DNA from: Deltaproteobacteria bacterium
GTDB taxonomy: Bacteria > Desulfobacterota > Desulfomonilia > UBA1062
Direction of reading: 5' to 3'
NCBI GenBank assembly: GCA_017992605.1
Contig: JAGOOG010000014.1
Span: forward strand, 1 to 46,802
Length of the DNA stretch: 46,802 nucleotides
The notes under the pieces are model-generated. The model was not told the origin of the DNA. It was given only the letters and a program-made list of their open reading frames with translations, and did not search any database. Position 1 is the stretch's first letter. Each line of letters begins with the position of its first letter. This document shows, one piece after another, positions 8,256 to 15,674 of this stretch. The translations under genes and the position numbers were made by a program.

Positions 8256-8274
8256 CCGGCCGGGTAGCGGCCGG
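8256..8274 (-). promoter_or_regulatory. leader hairpin upstream of the binding-protein gene
   Basis: CCGGCCG and CGGCCGG form a 7-base-pair stem with a 5-base loop. It lies between the predicted promoter (8288-8316) and the ribosome site. It has no T-run, so it is more likely an mRNA-stabilising or regulatory leader structure than a terminator. Confidence 0.4.
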
Positions 8275-8287
8275 TCATTCTGCAGAG

Positions 8288-8316
8288 ATAGTAGCAATTC
8301 GGGGGCCGTGTTGCAA
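8288..8316 (-). promoter_or_regulatory. promoter of the binding-protein gene
   Basis: Reading the minus strand: TTGCAA (8316-8311), a 17-base spacer, then TACTAT (8293-8288). A TGC directly before the -10 box makes it an extended -10 promoter. Confidence 0.6.
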
Positions 8317-8361
8317 TACCCATGTGTCATGAGACGGCAGGAAAGCTTCTCGGGCGGATAC

Positions 8362-8390
8362 TTCCTTTTCCTCGCCCGTGCATCTATATA
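8362..8390 (+). promoter_or_regulatory. weak promoter candidate for the DUF362/polyferredoxin genes
   Basis: TATATA at 8385-8390 is a good -10 box. The -35 position 17 bases upstream (TTCCTT) is a poor match. Confidence 0.4.
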
Positions 8391-8421
8391 ACTGATAGAT
8401 ACCTCTGTGGGGGAGCATCGC

Positions 8422-9396
8422 ATGTCAGACCATCTCATCGATATGTTCCTGTCCGGGCTTCAAACACATCTGAGGGCGGCCTTGAGCCGGCGTGATTTCA
8501 TGAAGACGCATGCCCGGGGGGCGCTCATGCTCGCAGCAGCATCTTCCGGTCTTGTCGCCCCCAAGACGCTCTGTGCCGCCGCGGCCCCGCACATCGCGGT
8601 GGCAGTGGGGGATGCAGCGGCGGCGACGAGACGTGCCGTCGAGATCATGGGCGGGATGAAGGCCTTCGTGAATAAGGGCGACCGTGTGGTGGTCAAGCCC
8701 AATATGAGCTTCACCGGAGGTGTCATGGACGCCGTGAACACCCACCCCGAGGTGGTCCGCGAGATCGTCGCCATGTGCAGGGAGGCCGGGGCCTCGCGGG
8801 TGCGCGTGCTCGACCACCCGCTTCGGCCTTCCGAGCAGTGCATCGAGGGGGCACGGGACGCCTGTCGCATCTTCGGGGATGACGTGGTCCATGCACTCAA
8901 CAACAAGGAATTCTACCGGGAGGTCGCCGTCAGGGAGGGAAAGAGCCTCAGGGAGACCGATGTGATGAAGGACGTCCTGGACTCCCAGGTGCTCATCGCG
9001 GCCCCGGTGGCGAAATCCCATGGCAGCACCGGGGTGAGCCTTTCAATGAAGGGCATGATGGGGCTCGTCTGGAACCGTTCCATCATGCACTGGAGGCACA
9101 ATCTGCACGATGCGATCGTGGATCTCTGCACCGTCCTGAAGCCCTCCCTCGTCGTGGTGGATGCCACCAGGGTGCTCACTAGTGACGGCCCCGGCGGACC
9201 CGGCACGGTCATAACCCCCAGGACCGTCGTCGCTTCCCGCGACATGGTGGCGGCGGATGCCTACACGGTACAGGCCTTCGAATGGTACGGGCAGAAGCTC
9301 GGGCCCGACAAGGTGAGGCACATCAGGCTCGCCCATGAACGAGGGCTCGGCCGCATGGATGTACAGAGCCTGATCGTGAAGAAAGTCGTGATCTGA
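8422..9396 (+). CDS. Tat-exported DUF362-family iron-sulfur-associated protein
   Basis: This is a 324-residue protein of the DUF362 family, whose members usually accompany ferredoxins or are fused to them. The N terminus has a twin-arginine motif (SRRDFMK, about residues 23-29) followed by a hydrophobic alanine-rich segment, indicating folded export to the periplasm. The DUF362 core is recognisable: GDRVVVKPNMSF, NTHPEVVREIV, VLIAAPVAKSHGS, SLSMKGMMG and AADAYTVQAF. The biochemical role of the family is not established. The start at 8422 has a GGGGGAG ribosome site; a GTG at 8407 has none. Its stop overlaps the start of the polyferredoxin gene by one base, so the two probably act together in electron transfer at the membrane. 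Confidence 0.85.
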   Translation: MSDHLIDMFLSGLQTHLRAALSRRDFMKTHARGALMLAAASSGLVAPKTLCAAAAPHIAVAVGDAAAATRRAVEIMGGMKAFVNKGDRVVVKPNMSFTGGVMDAVNTHPEVVREIVAMCREAGASRVRVLDHPLRPSEQCIEGARDACRIFGDDVVHALNNKEFYREVAVREGKSLRETDVMKDVLDSQVLIAAPVAKSHGSTGVSLSMKGMMGLVWNRSIMHWRHNLHDAIVDLCTVLKPSLVVVDATRVLTSDGPGGPGTVITPRTVVASRDMVAADAYTVQAFEWYGQKLGPDKVRHIRLAHERGLGRMDVQSLIVKKVVI

Positions 9397-11030
9397 TGCG
9401 TCTGACCAGGGGCATCCAGGCCATAAGTTTCACCGCCTTCATGCTGTTTCTGTGGTACGCGGCCTTCCCCCTCGTGCCGTCCATGCCCGTCGACCTCTTC
9501 CTGAGGATGGACCCGCTCGCCCTCGTGCTGGCAGGTACGGCCGGGAGGGCCTTCCTGGTGAAGATGATCCCTGCCGTGCTCGTTTTGATCCTGAGCATCT
9601 TCCTGGGGAGGTTCTTCTGTTCCATGGTCTGTCCCCTGGGGACATCCATCGATGTCTCGGACAGGCTCCTCCAGGGGAAAGATCCGCGACGCAGTCCCGG
9701 GAAATCGATGCCAAGGGAGATGAGGCTGGTCAAGTACTGTGTCCTCGCCTTCATGTTCTCCGGTGCAGTGTTCGGCTTCTCCCTGGCCGCGTACGGGTCA
9801 CCCGTGGCTATTGCTACCCGGTTCTACGGCCTGCTGGTCTACCCGGTCGTCTCTCTGGCCGCCGATGCCGGGTTGTCCGTTCTGAGGCCCCTTGCGGACC
9901 GGACCGGTTTCACCGCACTCGCCTATGCCCATGTCCCTCCCAGGGGCTTCGCCCTCCAGTGGCTCTCCCTGGCCTTCATGGGTGGCATTGCCGCCTGCGC
10001 CCTCCTGATGCCCCGGTTCTGGTGCAGGTACCTGTGTCCGGCCGGGGCGATGTTCGCCCTGGTGTCCTCGAAACCCTTTGCCGTCAGGAGACGGGTGAGC
10101 GAGCAGTGCACCTCCTGCGGCCTGTGCAGGAAGGCGTGCCCCATGGGGGCCATCGGAGAAGACCCTCATGAGACGGACTTTTCCGAGTGCATCGTCTGTA
10201 TGAAGTGTTCCTCAGTCTGCCCGGAGCGTGCGATCCGATTTTCCCCGGGTCCGGAGGCCACCGCCACGAGTGCGTCAGTGTTCTCAGGGCACCGCCGTGC
10301 CCTGATCCTGGCGGCCCTGGCAGGTGTCGGCGCGGCCCTGACGGCCGTCACGGGATTCAGCGCAGCCGGCCGCAATGGCGGTCAGGACAGGGCCATGGAT
10401 CCACCGCTCATAAGACCACCCGGGTCTCTTCCCGAGCACGGGTTTCTCCGGACATGCGTGGGGTGCGGCGAGTGCATGAAGGCATGCCCCACCAACACGC
10501 TCCAGCCTGCAGGCCTTGCTGCAGGCTTCAGTGCCATGTTCAGCCCCGCGATGGTTCCCCGCAGGGGGCCCTGCGACACGACCTGCAATGCCTGCGGGCA
10601 GGTGTGTCCAACCGGGGCCATACGGGGGCTTCACCTCGACGAGAAGAGGCATGCCAAGGTGGGCACGGCGCAAGTCCTCAGGCACAGGTGCATTGCCTGG
10701 GAGTCCGGCAAGGCGTGCCTGGTGTGCGACGAGGTGTGCCCCTACGGGGCCGTGATCCTGCAGCGGGTGGCGGACGTACCGGTGGCCGTACCTGTGGTCG
10801 ACGAGCGAAGATGTAACGGTTGCGGATTCTGCGAACATTACTGCCCGGTGGCCCCCGGCGCGGCCATCGTGGTGGACCCCATGGACGCACTGAGGCTGGA
10901 AGAGGGATCCTACCGCGACAGGAGCAGGGAGCTCGGCTTCACCTTCGAACAGCAAGGGCAGGGGGATACCGGCGGTCCGGTCGCCCCAGGCATTCCCGAT
11001 CGAGGCCTCCCTCCCGGATTTTCCGATTGA
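9396..11030 (+). CDS. membrane-bound polyferredoxin (NapH-like 4Fe-4S protein)
   Basis: This is a 544-residue inner-membrane iron-sulfur protein. The first 220 residues contain several hydrophobic segments and two CxxxCP motifs (FFCSMVCPLG and FWCRYLCPAG) as in NapH/CcoG-type proteins. Ferredoxin-type motifs follow: CTSCGLCRKACP, CIVCMKCSSVCP, a further hydrophobic segment (about residues 300-325), CVGCGECMKACP, CDTTCNACGQVCP, CLVCDEVCP and CNGCGFCEHYCP. This implies four or more 4Fe-4S clusters on either side of the last helix. It likely passes electrons between the quinone pool or cytoplasm and the periplasmic DUF362 partner, which is inference from the one-base overlap of the two genes. 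The family includes the nitrate-reductase and methylamine-utilisation ferredoxins, but no cognate enzyme is encoded here. Confidence 0.88.
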   Translation: MRLTRGIQAISFTAFMLFLWYAAFPLVPSMPVDLFLRMDPLALVLAGTAGRAFLVKMIPAVLVLILSIFLGRFFCSMVCPLGTSIDVSDRLLQGKDPRRSPGKSMPREMRLVKYCVLAFMFSGAVFGFSLAAYGSPVAIATRFYGLLVYPVVSLAADAGLSVLRPLADRTGFTALAYAHVPPRGFALQWLSLAFMGGIAACALLMPRFWCRYLCPAGAMFALVSSKPFAVRRRVSEQCTSCGLCRKACPMGAIGEDPHETDFSECIVCMKCSSVCPERAIRFSPGPEATATSASVFSGHRRALILAALAGVGAALTAVTGFSAAGRNGGQDRAMDPPLIRPPGSLPEHGFLRTCVGCGECMKACPTNTLQPAGLAAGFSAMFSPAMVPRRGPCDTTCNACGQVCPTGAIRGLHLDEKRHAKVGTAQVLRHRCIAWESGKACLVCDEVCPYGAVILQRVADVPVAVPVVDERRCNGCGFCEHYCPVAPGAAIVVDPMDALRLEEGSYRDRSRELGFTFEQQGQGDTGGPVAPGIPDRGLPPGFSD

Positions 11031-11080
11031 ACTGGGCAGGGCATGAGGGCTATATCCTGTATGTGAGAGATCACGGGACA

Positions 11081-12472
11081 ATGCGCATGACGGATTCACG
11101 ATGGCTGCCCTTCTTCTGGTGCATGCTCATGGCACTGCTCGTGTCCGGTTGCCCCCAGAAGGTTGTCGTCGATTACCACGGTTCGCCTGCCCTTGCCCCG
11201 GGGACCAGGCCCGAGATGAACACGGCGGGATTCTGGATCGGAAGACACGCCGAAGCGGACCGCCTTGTCATGACCCTCGACGAGATAGGTGCATTCAATG
11301 CGTACATCAAGGACAAGACCAGGGCCGTCTACGACGTGCCCCGGTTCTCTTCTACCCGCAACGGCACGACCCTGCAGGGCTCGATGAGAAGGATGCTGGC
11401 GTATGTGGCATCGAAGAACTACGTGGACGCCAGGGGCAGGCCGGCGGGAGAGAGCCTGGGGAGCCTGGAGGCCGTCATGGCCATCGATGCCATCCCCGCC
11501 ACGGTGAGGGTGCACTGGGCCTACGTGGTACGCCCGTGCGACCAGCGGATCCTCCCGACAGAGGCCCCACTCTACAAGAGCGTCACGGACACGGCCATCG
11601 ACAGGCTCCAGAACAATGCCCTCGACCTGGCCACCCCGGTGGTCGTGCTCCATGAAAGTGCAGATCAAGCCTGGTTCTACATCATCGCACCCTACAGCGA
11701 GGGCTGGGTGAGGGCCGACTGTGTCGCCCTGTGCCCCCTGGAACAGATGGAGCGCTACGAGGCCTGCAATTCCATCGTGGTCGCCATCTCCGCCAGGGCA
11801 GACCTCTTCGGCGATCCACTGCTCAGGGATCACGTCACCTCGATGCAGATGGGCACGAGACTTCCCCTGCTCCAGGAGATGGGGGAAGACCGTGTACAGG
11901 TTCTCGTACCGACAAGGAGCGAAGGCGGGTGGTGCGTCTTCGACGCGGCTTACATTTCCGTTTCCCAGGTGCACCACGGGTACCTCCCGTACACGCCGCG
12001 CAATGCCATCACGCAGGCCTTCAGGCTCCTGAACACCCCATACGGATGGGGAGGCATGTACGGCGAGCAGGACTGTTCCAGGTTCATCCAGGAGATCTTT
12101 GCCTGCTTCGGCATCCTCATGCCCAGGAACTCCTCGCAGCAGGGCAAGGTGGGCTCGCCCGTCGCATCCTTCGGCAGCACCCTCGACGAAGACCAGCGCA
12201 GGAAAGCCCTCGTATCCTCGGCACGGGGGGGAGTCACCACCCTGCAGTTCCCCGGGCACATCATGCTGTACCTTGGCAATATGGGCGGGGAGCCGTACGC
12301 CATTCATGACCTCTACGCCTATACCGAACCCATGAGCGACGACGAGCGGCTGATCTCAATCAACAGAGTGGCGGTGACGAGCCTTGCTCTCGGCGGGGGT
12401 ACGAAAAAGGGATCGCTCCTCATGCGCCTCGTGAACGTCAGGGAGCTCTCGCCCGAACCCGCGGAGAAATGA
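11081..12472 (+). CDS. SH3-domain NlpC/P60 peptidoglycan hydrolase, lipoprotein
   Basis: This 463-residue protein likely cleaves the D-glutamyl-diaminopimelate bond in peptidoglycan stems. A lipoprotein signal ends at LLVSG-C, about residue 23. The N-terminal NlpC/P60-associated region covers about 50-160 (NTAGFWIGRH, YDVPRFSSTRNG). SH3b-type domains with VVLHESADQAWFYI and GWVRADCVAL follow. The NlpC/P60 domain spans about 310-455, with PYGWGGMYGEQDCSRF holding the catalytic cysteine (DCS) and GHIMLYLG plus the HDLYAY region holding the histidine. ATG 11081 is used; ATG 11087 is also possible and neither has a strong ribosome site. It follows the polyferredoxin gene by 50 bases and may be read from the same transcript. 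Confidence 0.88.
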   Translation: MRMTDSRWLPFFWCMLMALLVSGCPQKVVVDYHGSPALAPGTRPEMNTAGFWIGRHAEADRLVMTLDEIGAFNAYIKDKTRAVYDVPRFSSTRNGTTLQGSMRRMLAYVASKNYVDARGRPAGESLGSLEAVMAIDAIPATVRVHWAYVVRPCDQRILPTEAPLYKSVTDTAIDRLQNNALDLATPVVVLHESADQAWFYIIAPYSEGWVRADCVALCPLEQMERYEACNSIVVAISARADLFGDPLLRDHVTSMQMGTRLPLLQEMGEDRVQVLVPTRSEGGWCVFDAAYISVSQVHHGYLPYTPRNAITQAFRLLNTPYGWGGMYGEQDCSRFIQEIFACFGILMPRNSSQQGKVGSPVASFGSTLDEDQRRKALVSSARGGVTTLQFPGHIMLYLGNMGGEPYAIHDLYAYTEPMSDDERLISINRVAVTSLALGGGTKKGSLLMRLVNVRELSPEPAEK

Positions 12473-12494
12473 CGTATCATTCCTGCGCCAAGCA

Positions 12495-12503
12495 TGCTAT
12501 AAT
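12495..12503 (+). promoter_or_regulatory. extended -10 promoter upstream of the RND genes
   Basis: TGCTATAAT is a perfect extended -10 element located 108 bases before the first RND gene. No -35 match is present at 17 bases upstream, as is common for extended -10 promoters. Confidence 0.55.
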
Positions 12504-12610
12504 TACATGTTGTTAGCCCGTCGCATGAGCCGGTCACGAAGCGGTTCCTCCCGGAGCGCATCAGGCCGTCGTGCCGTGGGCCATGAAATGTCGAGGGGGG
12601 ATCTGTTCCC

Positions 12611-15568
12611 ATGGAAAGGCACCTGAGAAGGTTCAGCGACTTCATCATCAACCACAAGGTCCATGTCCTGGTGCTCATGCTCGCGATCACCGTCTTCTTC
12701 ATCTACATGGGCACCAAGCTCACGGTGAACAACGACCACGACACCTGGCTTCCCCAGCACAACGAGGTGGCCAGACTCCTGCGGCAGGCGGACAGGGACT
12801 TTTCCTCGAACGTCATGCTCTTTGCCGTCATCGAGTTCAAGGATGGCGTGTTCACGCCAGAATCGCTGGCCCTCATGGACCGCATCACCAGGGAGCTCGA
12901 AGGCATCGACGAGCTCTTCAACGTGACGAGCATCACGAACATCATCGACATAAAGAAAACACAGGACGGCATAGAGGTGGGCGACCTCATCCCCGAAGCC
13001 CCTGCATCACCTGCAGATATTGATAAGCTCAGGGACTATGTCCTGTCCAAGGAGACCTACGTCGACACCATCGTCTCCTCGGACGAGAAGTACACGGCCA
13101 TCATGACCAACATCGAGAGCACCGAGGACGAGGTGCTCGTGGCGGAGAGGATCTTCAAGATCGTGGACCGGCTGGCCGAAGGCCACACGCGCTACTACGG
13201 CGGCGACCCGTCCGTGAACTACTACCTGAACTACTACATGGTGGAGGATCTCAAGACCCTCCTTCCCATGGGCGTCGTCGTGGTTATGCTTGTCATCTTC
13301 TTCGGCATGCGGCGGATTTCAGGGGTGGTCCTGCCCATGTCGATCGTTTTTTTCGCCATTCTGTGGACCTTCGGACTCATGGCCATCTTCCGCTACCCGG
13401 TCAACATACTGAGCCCCGCGGTGATCGTTCTGCTCATCGCACTGGGCACGGACTATGCGGTGCACTACTACAACCACCATCTCAAGCGCGGTGATCCGAC
13501 GACCTCCACCACGGAGATCTCGATACCCGTCACCATGAGCGCGCTGACCACCATAGTGAGCCTGCTCACCTTCGCCACTACCCGCATCGAGGTGTTCAAG
13601 AACTTCGGCATCGAACTCGCCTTCGGCCTTGCCGTGGCATGGATCCTGTCCATAGTGCTCATGGCCGTGTTCGTCTCTCTCTTCAAGGTCAAGCCCTCCC
13701 GTCACCTCGAACAGGACGATGTCCAGACCCGCTTCACCCGCCTGACCGACACCTTCGGAGCGTGGGTGCATGACCATGCCAAGGTCATGCTGGTCATGGT
13801 CGGCATCTTCACCGTCGGGATGGCCTTCGGCGTACCGGCCATAAAGACCAACGTCGATTTCATCGGCCAGCTCCCCGAGGACAGCCCGCCGCGGGAAGGC
13901 TGCAACATCCTCCAGGATCACTTCAGCGGCATGTATCCCTTCAACCTGTATGTCCGTAGCGACGTGGAGAACCCGGCAATCATGAACCGCATGCAGTATC
14001 TGGAGAACTGCATGCGCTCGGAGGAAAGCGCCTCGAGCTTCACCTCCATCAATGCGCTCATAGCCCAGGAGAACTGGCTCCTGAACGGGGTGTATGCCAT
14101 CCCCGAAACGCCAGGTGGCGTTGCGAATCTCTGGTTCATGCTGGAAGGGCACGACATCCTCAAGACCTTTGTCACGGACGACCGGAAAAAAGGCCTGGTC
14201 AACTCCATCGTGAACAAGTCCGACACCGAGGAGATGCGCTTTCTCGCCGACCGGTTTGACACGATCATGGCCGAGAGGGTCTCGGGCGATGTCCTGACCA
14301 TCGATCCCGCCGTGCTGACCGATGAGGGGCGGGGCGCCCTGGATGTGATGCGCGTGAGAGACGCCGCCATGCAGCTGGCGTGGCTTGCCGGCTACTACGA
14401 CAGGACAGGGGCCTTCAGCGAGAGAGATTTTGTGGCGCGGTTGACAGCGGGCGTCGCGGCCTTGCCGGGATCCGTGGACATGGCCCCGGTGTGGGGTGAG
14501 CTGAGAGGATACCTTGAGAAGGAGACCGTGGAGGAGCTGCCTGAGCCGCTTGTAGCGGGGATCATGGGAAAACTCCAGGAGCGATGGGACAGCAGAGGCG
14601 GACAGGAGGCATCCCGGGAGCTCATCGACATGATCGGTGCGAGCGGCGTCATGGCCGAAGAGGATGCCCGAAGCACCGTGGCGGGACTCCTGAACAGGGC
14701 CGAGTCCTCGTTCCGACTCCAGAAGGCCGCATCGCTGGCTCTCGCGCTTGGCGATCTCGTAACCCCCACACTGTCCGCCAACGAGAACTTCACCAAACGG
14801 GCCGGGGGAGTACTCTGGGAGCTCTTCTCCCCGAGGCCTGTGTTCTTCGGCAGGCAGGTACAGGGGATCCCCGGCATCGAGGGTGCTGTAATCGGCCGTT
14901 CGGAGGTCCTCATTGACCAGGCCGGGATGCCGCCGACGGTGAGGCTCGTGCACGGCCTGCTCATCAACAGCCAGATCCAGAGTCTGTTCCTGGCCATCAG
15001 CGCGGTCCTCATTATCGTTGCCCTGACCTACCGGTCTCTGCGTCGGGGCATCACCTCCATGATGACCGTGTTCGTGCCACTCGTCTGCATACTGGGGTTC
15101 ATGGGGCTCATCCATATCCCTCTGGACATCGGCACCGTGCTGTGCGGGTCGCTGATCGTGGGCCTCGGCATCGACGGGTCCGTCCACTTTCTCTACTACT
15201 ATAACCGGCTCCACCTCGGAGGCATACCCAAGAAGCGCGCCCTGCAGATGACCATGGGACACGTGGGCAGGGCTGTCTGCACCGCGAACGGCACCACCTT
15301 CTGCGGGTTCTTGGTGTGTCTTCAGTCGGACGTGACCGCGGTGAAGAACTTTGCCACGCTCAACTCCATAGCCATCCTCCTGGTCACCCTCTCTGTCATG
15401 ACCCTGCTGCCGGCCCTGGTGACCGTGCTCCACCTTGACAAGGCCGATGACCTGGAGGATGCTAAACCTCTCAGCACCTGGGCGCGGTTCACCAGGAGGA
15501 GGGCCTCGGCGGAGCCTGTGTCCACGCCTTCCGAGGAGAAGAAGAAGCGGGCCGCAGGAGGCATGTAG
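12611..15568 (+). CDS. RND/MMPL-superfamily exporter, copy 1
   Basis: This is a 985-residue inner-membrane exporter of the RND superfamily (MMPL/HpnN-like branch), predicted to have 12 helices and two large periplasmic domains. The first helix is at residues 15-33. The TM4-type motif IALGTDYAVHYYNH carries the Asp-Tyr pair expected for proton relay, and the second half has GLGIDGSVHFLYYY. Members of this branch move lipids or hydrophobic compounds and often work without a classical adaptor; none is encoded here. The substrate is unknown. The start aligns exactly with the paralogue downstream (MERHLRRF against MDRFLRAF). The two genes are a tandem duplication and follow an extended -10 promoter. 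Confidence 0.9.
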   Translation: MERHLRRFSDFIINHKVHVLVLMLAITVFFIYMGTKLTVNNDHDTWLPQHNEVARLLRQADRDFSSNVMLFAVIEFKDGVFTPESLALMDRITRELEGIDELFNVTSITNIIDIKKTQDGIEVGDLIPEAPASPADIDKLRDYVLSKETYVDTIVSSDEKYTAIMTNIESTEDEVLVAERIFKIVDRLAEGHTRYYGGDPSVNYYLNYYMVEDLKTLLPMGVVVVMLVIFFGMRRISGVVLPMSIVFFAILWTFGLMAIFRYPVNILSPAVIVLLIALGTDYAVHYYNHHLKRGDPTTSTTEISIPVTMSALTTIVSLLTFATTRIEVFKNFGIELAFGLAVAWILSIVLMAVFVSLFKVKPSRHLEQDDVQTRFTRLTDTFGAWVHDHAKVMLVMVGIFTVGMAFGVPAIKTNVDFIGQLPEDSPPREGCNILQDHFSGMYPFNLYVRSDVENPAIMNRMQYLENCMRSEESASSFTSINALIAQENWLLNGVYAIPETPGGVANLWFMLEGHDILKTFVTDDRKKGLVNSIVNKSDTEEMRFLADRFDTIMAERVSGDVLTIDPAVLTDEGRGALDVMRVRDAAMQLAWLAGYYDRTGAFSERDFVARLTAGVAALPGSVDMAPVWGELRGYLEKETVEELPEPLVAGIMGKLQERWDSRGGQEASRELIDMIGASGVMAEEDARSTVAGLLNRAESSFRLQKAASLALALGDLVTPTLSANENFTKRAGGVLWELFSPRPVFFGRQVQGIPGIEGAVIGRSEVLIDQAGMPPTVRLVHGLLINSQIQSLFLAISAVLIIVALTYRSLRRGITSMMTVFVPLVCILGFMGLIHIPLDIGTVLCGSLIVGLGIDGSVHFLYYYNRLHLGGIPKKRALQMTMGHVGRAVCTANGTTFCGFLVCLQSDVTAVKNFATLNSIAILLVTLSVMTLLPALVTVLHLDKADDLEDAKPLSTWARFTRRRASAEPVSTPSEEKKKRAAGGM

Positions 15569-15607
15569 AGAAGGATCTGCATACTCGTCGCGAGAAACCT
15601 TTCAGGA

Positions 15608-15634
15608 TGAGGAGGGGACGGTGACCCCTCCTCA
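15608..15634 (+). promoter_or_regulatory. hairpin in the spacer between the two RND genes
   Basis: A perfect 10-base-pair stem (TGAGGAGGGG with CCCCTCCTCA) has a 7-base loop, 15618-15624. The left arm contains a strong Shine-Dalgarno sequence (GAGGAGGGG) and the loop contains an in-frame GTG at 15621. The structure could hide the ribosome site or protect an mRNA end. There is no T-run, so it is not a standard terminator. Confidence 0.55.
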
Positions 15635-15674
15635 CCTGTGCCAAGCCATGCAGGCTAAGAGGCAGACGGGAACC

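Noticed and set aside
8256-8274. Terminator for the gene upstream of DUF362
   Set aside because: The stem lacks a T-run on either strand and sits inside the predicted leader of the minus-strand binding-protein gene.
13319-15433. 704-residue open frame on the minus strand opposite the first RND gene
   Set aside because: It is rich in His, Gln, Asp and Gly with no domain and no ribosome site. It mirrors the codon bias of the RND gene, which has clear membrane motifs.
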